This document shows positions 22,281-32,489 of a stretch of 64,000 bases of DNA, piece by piece (the first letter of the stretch is position 1; every line of letters begins with the position of its first letter). The stretch comes from Bretschneidera sinensis (taxonomy: Eukaryota > Streptophyta > Magnoliopsida > Brassicales > Akaniaceae): positions 52,956,084-53,020,083 of the forward strand of contig CM043705.1 of NCBI GenBank assembly GCA_023935145.1, in the 5' to 3' direction. The notes under the pieces are model-generated. The model did no database searches. It had not been told where the DNA came from and saw only the letters and a program-made list of their open reading frames with translations. A program made the position numbers and the translations under genes.

Positions 22281-23219
22281 CTACTTCTTTTTAAGGAGGC
22301 ACTTAGATCCCACATATGGTGGTTTAAGTGCCCTAAACAGTTGTTTCATCTCTAATTCTGGTCCCTGGATAATAGGAGAGAGAAAAGTAATATTAGTGGG
22401 CTCAGGAGGTTCAATTGGAGGACTATGCTTACATGGAGGCATTGGTGTGTCCTTAAAGGGGTGCATGGCTTTATTGATGTCTTTAATCACATTGTCATCT
22501 TCTGGTTCGATATCTAATCTTGGGACACCATGGTTGAGGGTAGTCTCCAATGGATCACTGTGATGGACTTGAAAAACTTTCTCCACAACACCTTGCATCA
22601 AACTTACATCAGAATATTCATTATCATCTTTGGTTGACTTTAATGTATTAAATATTTTGAATTCTATCTCCTTATCATTTACCTTCATAGTGACAATGCC
22701 CTTTTTTACATTAATATTTGTGTCAGCAGTTATCATAAAAGGTCTTCCTAAGATGATGGGTAGAGGCAATGGCATAGTACATTCTTTCATATCTAATACA
22801 ATAAAATCAACAGGTAAAATAAATTTACCTACTTTTACCAAGACATCCTTGAGAATACCTCTTGGTCGTTTGATGCTTCTGTCAGCCAGTCGCAAAGTGA
22901 TGGAGGTTGGTTGAAGTTTCCCCAAGCCCAGTGTCTCGAATACACTGTATGGTAGCAGATTGACACTTGCTCCTAGATCCAATAGTGCATGCTCGAATAG
23001 CTGGTCAACTAGCCTGCAAAAAATAGTAAAACTACCCAGATCTTTTTGCTTTGGGGGTAGTTTTCTTAATAGCACAACACTTACCTCTTCAGTTAAGGCT
23101 ATTGTCTCATGTGCCTGAAACTTCCTTTTGTTAGTGCAACAATCCTTCAAAAATTTAGCATATGCAGGAATTTGTTTAATTGCATCTAATAAAGGAATGT
23201 TTATTTCCACTTTTTTCAA
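22281..23219 (-). pseudogene. Athila-2 protease
   Basis: About 312 open codons on the minus strand, the longest uninterrupted reading frame in the repeat region. It begins KKVEINIPLLDAIKQIPAYAKFLKDCC, then ALLDLGASVNLLPYS (active-site loop), ITLRLADRSIKRPRGILKDVLVKVG, LPVDFIVLDM and LPIILGRPFMITADTNI, all matching the Athila-1 protease. It ends with a Pro-rich tail and RALKPPYVGSKCLLKKK, where reverse transcriptase would normally follow. Its upstream connection to gag is cut by the solo copia LTR at 23238-24126. Confidence 0.85.
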
Positions 23220-23237
23220 AGTTTCGAAAATGTCAAT

Positions 23238-24126
23238 TGTTGGAAATCACCTTAACAAGATGCTCAGGTGGTGATCTTCCAAACATTCAAGTCTAGAATG
23301 ACTTGTAAAGAAAAGATACAGCAACCAAAGCAAGAAAGAAAAGAAGACAAGCAATTGTTATCGAGGTTCGGCAATAGCCTACGTCCCCGTTAGTTCCTCT
23401 GAACTCTCTGCACTAAATCAATGGTTCTTTACAATCTAGCAACCCTCTTCAATAAACCTCAAGTTCTTGAAGAAACCAAGAAGAGAAGAAAGAATATGAT
23501 AAGAACTATTACACTGCTCTCTATCAAATCTATACTACTCTCTCTTTACAACCAGCCTCACTACAATGAGTCCCTCTTGTATTTTGTGTCTTTGCACTCT
23601 CACACAATTCTCTCTTGTATGTCTGTCACTCTTTACAATTGATATCAAATTATGTCACAATGTTAATAAGAATAAAGCTAGGTGACCCTTTATATAGTGC
23701 ACCAACTTCTTGTCCAATCTTGAGAGTTAATCTCCACCTTTAGATCTTGATGACCACTCAACCATGGCCCTTGATCAATCCTTAGTGATCCTATGCATTT
23801 TGGACATATCTCCACGCACTTAACAGAGGCTGAATCAAATGGACTATGTGTGCCTTCAAGGTGCGGCTTGAAACAAGGCACACTTGCTGCCACTCTGTGA
23901 GCCATGGCCTAGGGTAGGGTGCGTCACGGCTTGGCCTTCCTCTAGTATTCCTTCATGTTGTGTGCTGCGGCCTGGACAAAGCTGGGCCGCGGCCTGACTT
24001 GATGCACATATTTTTCAGCTTGTGTGCTTAGGGGCACACACTAGTGTGCCTACCTTTTCCTTGCTCCAAGGTGCCGCGCACACTTGTGTGCACTTCTTTA
24101 ACATGCTGAAATTTATTTTTCCAACC
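23238..24126 (-). repeat. Solo copia LTR inserted in Athila-2
   Basis: On the minus strand this ~890-bp sequence matches the Tork-like copia LTRs at 31659-32488 and 45939-46867, including TATATAAAG (here 23688-23696) and the AGGCTATTGCCGAACCTCG region (near 23365). It starts TGTTGGAAATC on + and ends TTCCAACC, the expected TG..CA inverted ends with the final A changed to C. Flanks TCAAT (23233-23237) and TTGAT (24127-24131) agree at three of five bases, so the duplication is uncertain. No copia internal sequence remains, so it is a solo LTR, formed by LTR-LTR recombination. Confidence 0.8.
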
Positions 24127-24131
24127 TTGAT

Positions 24132-25670
24132 TTAGACATTAACCTTGTTTAAACCATGTTTAAACCTTAGAAAAATATCAACATCAATTAGTTTAGTCTC
24201 TTTGTTAGGCTTTACTAACCTTTGAGGAAAGGGTGGAGGTGCATTTACCTTCTCCATCTCACTTACCTTAGATGTGGATGCTTTGTCTGGAGATGTTTGT
24301 GTAGGCTTATCGACACCTATGATTTTTCCACTTCTTAGGGTTGTCACAACATTCAATTGCTGGTGTCCTCTTGGATTAGGTATGGGTTGGGCTGGAAGCT
24401 CTTCTTGCTTTCTACTACTCAGTTCATTGGCCAATTGTCCCATTTTTACCTCTAATCCTTGAATGACTTGATCACGTTTTGCAGTGGTTTGTCTCATCTC
24501 AGTCCGAAATTTTCTTGTTTCTTCCATGAACTATTCGTGTGAAGTCATCAGCTGTTGGTGTTGAGATACCAATTGCTGGTGCTGAGTTGCCATTTGCCTC
24601 ACAAGACTCTCGAGGTCACTCTTCTTGGGTTCGGTAATAGATTGGGCTACTAGTTGGAAGTTTCTTTGCTACCCTTGACCATTCTAATTGTTGCTCCAAG
24701 AAAATTTTGGGTGATTCCACCATCCAGGGTTATAGGTGTTTGCATAAGCATTGTTCTTTGGCGGATAGTTGTTTGGTCCCATAAATTTTTCTTGCTCATG
24801 GTTTGTAGATGAATACAAGGGACATGTATCAGTGTTATGATCAAATTGGGAACATATCGCACATACTTGGAGTGGTGTAGCTGGTGGATTAGGTGATGTA
24901 TTTTGAGCGGCCATGGCTTTAACTAGCAGATTTAGTTTCCTCTCCACAGCAGCTATTTGGGTAGAAGATCCTCCATTTAGGTTTACCTCATATATACCTT
25001 TGCTCTTGATTACATGTCTACCTCGAGAGGAGAATTGCTGGGTATGTTCACTTAAGGTCTAGAAGAGCTCCATGGCTTCTTCGCTGCTTTTCTCCATCAG
25101 CACTCCTCCACAACTTGAATCCATAATACTTTTATTAGTATCACTTAAACCTTCATAGAAAGCTTGTATCAGTTCATCCTGAGGTAGGTTGTGATGAGGG
25201 CATTTGAATAGCAACTCGTTGAAGTGTCCCCATGCCTCAAAGAGTAGGTCTCCATCCTTTTGTTGGAAAGACTGAATCTCCTTCCTCATTTGCCTCGTCT
25301 TTTGGGCTGGGAAAAACTTCCTTAAGAATTTGCTGGCCAACTCCTCCCAAGTGTGGATAGAAACTATAGGCAATGAATTATACCACAGTTTAGTATTATC
25401 TTCCAAGGAAGAAAGGAAAAGAATTAACCTGATTCTTTCTTGGTCTAAGCCTCGGATGTGCTAGAACTTGTAGAGATCGAAGAACTCTCGAAGGTGCAAG
25501 TGTGGATTCTCATTAGGTGTCCCCCTAAAGTGAGTCAGTGCACTGAGTATCTACGAAGATATGTAGTAGTTGTTTTCCACCTCAGGTTGATAAGCAATGC
25601 AAGACAGTTGATCGAGGTTCCGTGGGATGAAGGATTGCTTCATCGGTCTTCGCTTATGAGGTTGTTGGTT
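24132..25670 (-). pseudogene. Gag of Athila-2
   Basis: Reading down the minus strand: RNLDQLSCIAYQPEVENNYY (about 25620), NENPHLHLREFFDLYKF (near 25500), RIRLILFLSSLEDNTKLWYNSLP, WEELASKFLRKFFPAQKTRQMRKEIQSFQQKDGDLLFEAWGHFNELLFKCPHH and LIQAFYEGL, the capsid-like retrotransposon gag domain (25059-25460). Then CAICSQFDHNTDTC, a CxxC...H...C zinc knuckle (near 24860). A coiled-coil-like segment with a QPIPNPRG linker (24132-24527) precedes the solo-LTR insertion. Stops and frameshifts separate the blocks. Confidence 0.8.
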
Positions 25671-26087
25671 TTCTAACTATTCTGCCATCGGTGCTCCTTC
25701 CTCAATTTCTTCTTCTACCTCTTCAGAGTTATCTCTAAGCCTTTGTCAGATGGTCTGCTTAAGCTCGGGATCGAGGGGAAAGAACGTTGGATGTCTAGAT
25801 CGAAGCCTGTGCATGAATCGGTAACAGTTGCTTTAGTGCAGCAGTTCAACACTGCTGCCCGGATAGCTCTCTGCCTCAAGTGCACTCCATCGCACGTGGT
25901 ACAGAGGGTTCTGCTGGAGTGCCTGAAACAGAAAATAAAAAGGAAAAATATTAGGTTTTGGATTAAACAAAAATAAAGGTAAAAACTTAAAATTTGTGAT
26001 TGTTAATAAAAATAAAACAGAATAAATAATTAAAACTCAAAACTACTAAACTAAACGTAAATAATCCTAGAAATAATTTTAGTGCAA

Positions 26088-26105
26088 TCCCCGGCAACAG
26101 CGCTA
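26088..26105 (-). other. Athila-2 primer binding site (tRNA-Asp type)
   Basis: On the minus strand TAGCGCTGTTGCCGGGGA lies seven bases inside the 5' LTR. It differs at two positions from TGGCGCCGTTGCCGGGGA, the known Athila primer site complementary to the tRNA-Asp 3' end. Confidence 0.85.
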
Positions 26106-26111
26106 AAAACT

Positions 26112-27340
26112 CGTTGCACGATTATCTACCTAAATTAATAAGAAAATAATCATACTTGTTTTACTTGCAAGTGCACAAGGTCAATGGTAGCATAGTATGC
26201 AAGTGCGAGATCATCTCCACAGGGATTGGTAAATTTTGATTTAGAATTAGTTTCTCAAAATAAAAAGAGATATAAATAAACGTTGAGTGTGAATTAATAA
26301 TGATAGGAACATAGAGCTGTGATATCCACCACTAATTACACTTTCCCACTAAATAAGGTGCCAATGCTCTAGCCCTACTATGAATACCTAAGGGCTTGGT
26401 CCACACCTTAGGCTATTTATCTCCCTAAGCAACAAGTTAAGCATGATGTATACTCCAACTCTTTTCTTTCTTAAGGGATTCAGCATGGGTGTATACTGAG
26501 TTGTTCCTTAAGAGAACATAAGGGTTGTGGAGATCGACAACCACACGGGACCTAGGGCTTGGTCCGCTCCCGGTTTCCCATGTTGATTAACCCAAGAATC
26601 TAGCGTGAATTTCTTTTGTTACTATTGTTGAACCCAGGACTCAGTCATCCATACCACATGCATACATTGATCAAACACACACATATGAGAAATTTAAATA
26701 AAAACAGGCATTAATCAATTAAAGAATCATAACATGGCTATTCGCAAAGGCAATCAATGAATATATATGTGAAAAAGCATAATTAGGGCTTTAATCGAGT
26801 CCTATAAGAGTTTAGTTACATATGTTAAGTAAACTAAACATCATAATCATAACTAAACTAGAACAGAAAAATAAAACCCGAAGAATGCTGAGAAGACGAG
26901 TCGTCAATTCCTCTCTAAAGTTTACAACTTTAAGTTAAAAACCAAAAGTGTATTTTCTGTGTTTTACAAGGCTATATATAGGGCTCTAAGGGTGCCCCAA
27001 AACCCTAATTTCCAATTTAAGGTCTGGAGACTTCTTTCCAATTCTGGCTTTGTCGCCTCTGGTGCGTGTGCACTCGATCGCATAAGTCTGCACTCGAGTG
27101 CATACGTGCGCTCGAACCTTCTAAGTGTGTGCCTGTACGCTTGATCACAAGGGAGGTGCGCTCGAGCACACCTTGCTAGTTTTACAGATCTTCACTTTTT
27201 ATTCCTTAGAGCTCCAAAATGTCTTCTTTTTGTCAAAGCCCTATGAAAAACACATAAAACACGAAAATGAAGTAGAATATACTAAAATAGATAAACAAAG
27301 AGCCTAACAAGCGTAAATATGACTATTTAAGCACTTATTA
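26112..27340 (-). repeat. Athila-2 5' LTR
   Basis: On + it begins CGTTGCACGATT (first T changed to C) and ends AGCACTTATTA (CA changed to TA). Length 1229 bp. It holds 347 bp (26313-26659) absent from the other LTR, bounded by the repeated word ACAT. It contains the CTCGAG motif cluster at 27064-27170. Confidence 0.9.
27064..27170. repeat. CTCGAG-palindrome cluster, Athila-2 5' LTR
   Basis: GTGTGCACTCGATCGCAT (about 27066-27083), CACTCGAGTGCATACGTGCG followed by CTCGAAC (27091-27117) and GGTGCGCTCGAGCACA (27155-27170). It is the equivalent of 18634-18749 in the other LTR. Confidence 0.85.
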
Positions 27341-27345
27341 GATGT

Positions 27346-29392
27346 CCTCTGGAATAGTCTTGGGTCATATAGTGTCCGAAAAGGGGATAGAAGTGGATAA
27401 ATCGAAAATTGAATTGATCTCTAAACTACCCACTCCTAAGAATATTAAAGATGTTAGGTCTCTCTTAGGGCATGCCGGGTTTTATAGAAGGTTTATTCAA
27501 AATTTTAGTGCTACCTGTAGACCCTTATGTAAACTTTTGAAGAAGAATACTGAGTTTAAGTGGAGCCCCAAATGTGAGCAAGCCTTCAGGACACTTATCT
27601 CTAAGCTTACAACCGCCCCTATTATGCAATCACCGAACTTTACTTGCCTTTTGAGATTATGTGTGATGCTAGTGACTATGTTGTAGGAGCTGTTTTAGGA
27701 CAAAGAAGGGAGGGAAAACCATTTGTTGTTTATTATGCTAGTAGAACCTTAAATCATTCTCAAATGATGTACACCACAACCGAGAAAGAATTACTAGCAG
27801 TAGTATTCGCATTGGATAAATTTCGCTCTTACTTAATTGGTTTGCCTATCATTATATTCACAGATCATTATGCCCTTAAATTTCTTTTCTAAAAAATGGA
27901 TGCTAAAGCCCATTTGATACGTTGGATTTTGCTTTTGCAGGAATTTGACTTGACCATCAAAGACAAGAAGGGGGTGGAAAGTGTTGTAGTGGATCATCTA
28001 TCTCGCTTGGAATTTAAGAATGATGCTGACATTTTGCCCATTCGAGAAGCTTTTCCGGATGAGAACTTATTTTCTGTCCTTGATCACACACCATGGTATG
28101 CCGACATTGCAAACTACTTGGTTTCCTGTCAAGTCCCATCTACATGGAGTGCACAAGATAAGTGTAAATTTTTGGCTGAGGTAAAGAATTTTTATTGAAA
28201 TGACCCTTATCTTTTTAAATATTGCCCCAAACAAATAATAAGAAGATGCATTCCAGATATGGAAGTTGATAGTGTGTTAACTTTTTGTCATACGTATGCT
28301 TGTGGTGGCCACTTTTCTATTAAAAAGACAGCCGTAAAAATTTTGCAATGTGGTTTTTATTGGCCTACTTTATTCAAGGATACTAATAAGTTTTGTCGAT
28401 CATGTGAAGGATGTCAAAGGTTAGGTTCATTGTCTCGTCATCATATGATGCCTCTCAACTCGATCTTAGTGGTGGAAATCTTTGATTGTTGGGAGATCGA
28501 TTTTATGGGACCATTTCTACCTTCTTTTGGGTATACTTACATTTTGCTTGCCGTTGATTATATTTCTAAATAGGTTGAAGCAATACCCTGCCGCACTAAT
28601 GATAATACAGTTGTTGTTAAATTTCTAAAAGATCATATCTTATCTAAGTACGGTACTCCTCGTGCTATAATTATTGATCAAGGGTCACATTTTTGTAACC
28701 GTTCTTTTGAGAGTTTAATGCGCACATATGGAGTCACCCATAAGGTTTCTACAGCTTATCATCCACAAACCAATGGCCAAGCGGAACTAGCAAATAGGGA
28801 GATTAAGCAAATACTTGAGAAAACGGTAAATCTCAATCGAAAAGATTGGTCTTTGCGCCTATCAGATGCACTTTGGGCGTACCGGACAGCATACAAGACG
28901 GTTCTTGGAGTATTTCCTTATCGGTTGGTATTCGGTAAAGCATGTCACTTGCCAGTAGAACTTGAGCACATACCATATTGGGCTATTCGGAATTTTAACT
29001 ATGACTTGAAGATGTCCGGTGAGGAGAGGAAAATGCAACTTTGTGAACTTGCGGAGTTGAGGGATGATGCATATGATAATGCTAAGGACTTAAAGTCAAG
29101 AATGAAAGTGGTGCATGATCAGAAAATACTCCGGAAAAATTTTGAACAAGGTAATGGAGTTTTTCTTTATGACTTGCAGTTACATTTCCATCTGGGAAAA
29201 TTACGATCACGACGGAAGGAACCTTATGTTGTGAAGAGTGTTTTTCCCGATGGAGTAGTTGAGGTTGAAGATCCTTCTGACGGTCGTGCATTTCGAGTTA
29301 ATGGCCAAAGGTTGAAGCTCTACTTGGAACATGAACGTGTTAAAGATAGCCCCGAAGAGATCTCTTTGGTGGCTCCAATTTATGCTTCTTAA
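27346..29392 (+). pseudogene. Athila-1 pol, second part (RT end, RNase H, integrase)
   Basis: Resumes the reverse transcriptase with SSGIVLGHIVSEKGIEVDKSKIELI and SLLGHAGFYRRFIQNFS. RNase H (27644-28000) has MCDASDYVVGAVLGQR, TTTEKELLAVVFALDKFRSYL and FTDHYALKFL with its acidic residues present. Integrase has the HHCC zinc segment (CHTYACGGHFSIKKT ... CRSCEGC, about 28285-28420), DFMGPF (28500), [11 protein letters not shown] (about 28668) and [26 protein letters not shown] (28718-29392) with the catalytic Glu. It ends with the [17 protein letters not shown] tail. Breaks: a frameshift near 27640, a stop at 27892, a stop near 28197, and TAG replacing the Trp codon at 28571-28573. Confidence 0.9.
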
Positions 29393-29605
29393 TCGGGTAC
29401 TTTCGTTCCATTGTACATTAGTTTTAATTTTGTTAAGTCTTTGTTAATTTTAGAATTTTTGTTTTAAGTTAAGTCTATCTTAATTTTAATTTCTGGTTTG
29501 ATTTAATTTTAGTTTTTAGTTTTAGATTTATTTTTATTAATTTGGTTTACATTTTTATACCCATTTTATTTGTTTGTTTCAGCCTATCAATTTTTTCTCT
29601 CCATT

Positions 29606-29830
29606 GGGTGCCGCGACCCAAGCCCTTAAGCCTAACCCAATCCAAAAAATTTTCTTTCCATTGGGGGCCGCGGCCCAACCGAGCTCACCTCGCCCCATAG
29701 CAGCCCATCAGAAGCCCAGCCCAGGTCGCGCTGCGCCCCAGCCCATCTCATGCCGTAGTGCATAGCAAGGCACATTTGGGGTTTAGGTCTTCACACCGCG
29801 GCGCAAGTAAGTGTGAGCCGCGGCGCACAC
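29606..29830. repeat. CCGCGG-motif cluster upstream of Athila-1 ORF3
   Basis: GGGTGCCGCGACCC (about 29606-29619), GGGGGCCGCGGCCC (about 29664-29677), CACACCGCGGCGCAAG (29792-29807) and GTGTGAGCCGCGGCGCACAC (29811-29830), with further GC-rich words between them. They resemble the LTR words at 14888-15049 and lie between pol and ORF3. Confidence 0.75.
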
Positions 29831-30204
29831 CCGTGACCTACACTTTAAAAAGGCCATTTTCCCTCTTCTTCTTCATTTTCCTTTGAAAACAAACAGCCCC
29901 TTTTCTACTCTCTCTCATCCTTTCTCCAAATCTATCCTTGCCTATCTACTTTTTCTCTTTCTTTCTTGATTCTAACACAATTCTTTGAGAAATTTCTCAC
30001 TTATATTGCAGATTTTGCTGAAAATTTCTCCAAAAATCTTGGTTCTAAGAGGATTTTGGGATTTCAAGAGGATTTCAAGTTTGTGGGTGTTCTCTCCAAC
30101 TTTGGGCATCAAGTAAGATCAATTTCCTTCTCTTTGTTGTGGACTTGTGATATTTGAGTGGTTGCATTTAATTTAGTTCTCTTGTCTTAGAACAGTTTGT
30201 TCAA

Positions 30205-31334
30205 ATGGCACCTAAAACTAAGAGACAAAGGGGAAAACAAGCTCAAGAGTATGATGAGAGTAAATTTGTTACTTACAATGCTAGTGAGAGGTATGTTAGT
30301 TTGATGCATGCTAGGAGACTCATTCCTGAAAGAGGTTTAACTATCACAGAGAGGGGAAACCCAACTTTGTTTAAAATGATTACTGATAGGAAGTGGGGTG
30401 CATTTGGGAGACAACCACCTAATTCCATTATTAATGTGGTTAGAGAGTTTTATGGCAATGCGGAAGAGCATAAAAATCGCAAAGTGATGGTTAGAGGAAA
30501 AATAGTTTCCTTTGACAGTGCATCTATTAATGGATTTTATGGGCTACCCGACATTGAGAATAATGAATATATGGCTTATCTGTCCAATGTTGACTATGAT
30601 ACGGTTTGTAATACACTCTGTATCCCAGGCACGACTTGAAAGATGTCGGGTGGTAATCCTAAGACCTTGCCAGGTACTTCTCTGACTGTGAATGCTCGGG
30701 TTTAGCAATACTTTGTGTGTCAAAAGATGATGCCTGCTACACATTATAGCAATGTTACTGTTGAGAGGGTTGTTCTTATATATGTTATTTTGATGGGTAT
30801 GACGATTGACGTGGGTCAAATAATGTTTAATTCTATCATCCACACTGTGAGACAAAAGCTTGGTCTACACTTTCCCTCTTTGATTGCCCAATTATACATC
30901 CGATCTGGTGTCCAGTATTGTAGTGATGAGGAAGCGCAGCACCCCAAGAAGCCTATAGATGATGGAATGCTCAATGTGATTAAGGTAACAAGGTCGCAAG
31001 CTCCAGGAGAGGGAGCAGTGGTTGCTGCCCCCCTCCACCTCCTAGGTCTCTGACTATTGCAAAGCAGGTTGAGCGTTTAAAGATTCGATTAGATGAGCAT
31101 CAAAAATTCTTACAGGATAGGTTTGATCATCATGAACGATTCTTAGCCAGGCAAGCAGACTATCAAGTGGGGGTTTACTCTTCTTTTGGTCAGATGTACC
31201 AACACCTTACCTCCACCACCGGTTGTGATATAGGTCATTTTCCCACCTTGCCACCCTATCCGGATTCATCTTTTGATCCAGCTCCAGAGGAGGATGAAGA
31301 AGAGGAAGAGGAAGATGATGACATAGAGGATTAG
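30205..31334 (+). pseudogene. ORF3 of Athila-1 (plant transposon protein-like)
   Basis: ATG at 30205 opens MAPKTKRQRGKQAQEYDESKF, a basic N-terminus that could act in nuclear localisation. The core reads RKWGAFGRQPPNSIINVVREFYGNA ... VMVRGKIVSFDSASINGFYGLP, the FYxN...V.G...I pattern shared with the SIRE and Athila-2 ORF3 proteins. In-frame TGA (about 30637) and TAG (about 30703) and a frameshift near 31035 in a Pro run break it. Downstream parts give LTIAKQVERLKIRLDEHQKFLQDRFDHHERFL (coiled coil) and an acidic end PEEDEEEEEEDDDIED. The order core, coiled coil, acidic tail is seen. In Athila elements an ORF here has been called env-like, but I see no signal peptide or membrane segment. Confidence 0.65.
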
Positions 31335-31710
31335 CCTTTAGGTTGTCTTTTTTTTTGTTTCATTTTATGTTATTATCGGATGACCATATTAACTTTTATA
31401 TCAGATTAACTTTTTGTTATCTTTATTTTTCATACTTTATTTTTCATTTTTAGTTATTTATTTAGTTTTGATGTGCTAACCTAACATTCCGTGGGAATCT
31501 TAATGTTACATCGTAGTTTCGTTCTTTTTGTTTGTTTTGTTCTATGTTAGAGATCAAAATTTCAAAAAGAGGAACAGTATGGAGTTCGAATGGTTGTGCA
31601 CAATTTTCGGCTTCCTTACACTTTTGGTTAAAAAGGGAGTTTCCTTTACTTTTGCTTTTGTTAGAGTTTGTCAAAGGATTAAACAGGAGAAGAAGTCAGC
31701 TTCAGATATA

Positions 31711-31846
31711 GTTGTGCGCCGCGGCCTCCAATAAGGGATGCAAAATGGAGAAAACCTGGAGGAGGTGTACGCCATGGCTCAGCCTCCCCCACGCCGCAAC
31801 GCCCAGAAAGGTTGAGGAGGGTGCCCTGGTCCGTGCCGCGGCCTTG
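31711..31846. repeat. CCGCGG-motif cluster in the copia LTR
   Basis: GTTGTGCGCCGCGGCCTCC (31711-31729), GGTGTACGCCATGGCTC (31764-31780), CCACGCCGCAACGCCC (near 31789) and TCCGTGCCGCGGCCTTG (31830-31846). The same type of words occurs in the right LTR (about 45992-46144), in the solo LTR (about 23900-24085), and in the unrelated Athila-1 LTR. Confidence 0.8.
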
Positions 31847-32027
31847 CCTGATCCAAGCCTCAGCACGAGGCACACCTGATGATTTTGTTTCAGCATTTTA
31901 AATGATGTCGTGAGGCATGTTCAAAATGCACAAGATCACTTAAAATTGATTGAGGGTTATGGTTGATTGGTCCTCAAGATCTAAGGGTGAATATTGACCC
32001 TCAAGATTGGTCAAGAAGTTGGTGCAC

Positions 32028-32036
32028 TATATAAAG
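32028..32036 (+). promoter_or_regulatory. TATA box of the Tork-like copia LTR
   Basis: TATATAAAG is conserved in all three LTR copies of this family (32028-32036, 46371-46379, and 23688-23696 on minus). Confidence 0.65.
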
Positions 32037-32489
32037 GGTCACCTAGCTTCAAAGAGGTGTATGTGATACAAGTGGAAATACAAGTGTGAGGAATAACTTG
32101 TGATTGAAAGTGAGATCATTGTAAAGGCTGGTAGTTTAAAAAGAGATAGTAGAATAGAAAGGGGATTCAAGGGCTTATAAGGGGAATTTTTTTGAGAAAA
32201 TTCCAGGGTTAGTTCTTATCACTTTCTTTTACTTCTTCTTCTTTGGTTCTTCAAGAACTTGAGTTTCTTGGAGAGTATTGTTGTATTTGTAAAGAACCAT
32301 TGATTTAGTGCAAAGAGTTCAGAGGAACTCATGGGGACGTAGGCTATTGCCGAACCTCGGTAACAATTATTGTGTCCTTTCCTTTCTTTGATTTCTATTT
32401 CTGTTTCCAGTTCATCTTTACAAGTCATTCTAGACTTAAGTGTTTTGAAGATCACCACCTGGGCATCATTGAGGGTGGTTTCCCAATAA

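Larger units (their letters stand above)
18028..27340 (-). mobile_element. Athila-2: Athila-like element with gag-protease and ORF3 but no pol
   Basis: On the minus strand it reads LTR (27340-26112), a tRNA-Asp-type primer site, gag, protease, spacer, ORF3, polypurine tract, LTR (18931-18028). Flanking duplications are GGTGT (18023-18027) and GATGT (27341-27345), one mismatch. No reverse transcriptase, RNase H or integrase motif is found between protease (22281) and ORF3 (21410), about 0.9 kb. It is therefore a non-autonomous derivative that must have been mobilised by a related element. A solo copia LTR (23238-24126) is inserted between gag and protease. Confidence 0.85.
31659..32488 (+). 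repeat. Left LTR of the Tork-like copia
   Basis: 830 bp, pairing with 45939-46867. It contains TATATAAAG at 32028-32036 (LTR promoter) and CCGCGG-type words at 31711-31729, 31764-31780 and 31830-31846. The inner end is CCAATA followed by one base and the primer site. Confidence 0.92.

Noticed and set aside
30205..31334. Calling the Athila-1 ORF3 a retroviral envelope gene
   Set aside because: Position alone suggests env, but no signal peptide, transmembrane segment or Cys pattern is visible; the basic start, coiled coil and acidic tail argue otherwise.
31679..31896. Two minus-strand open frames in the copia LTR
   Set aside because: They come from the GC-rich motif cluster of the LTR and have no counterpart that suggests a protein.
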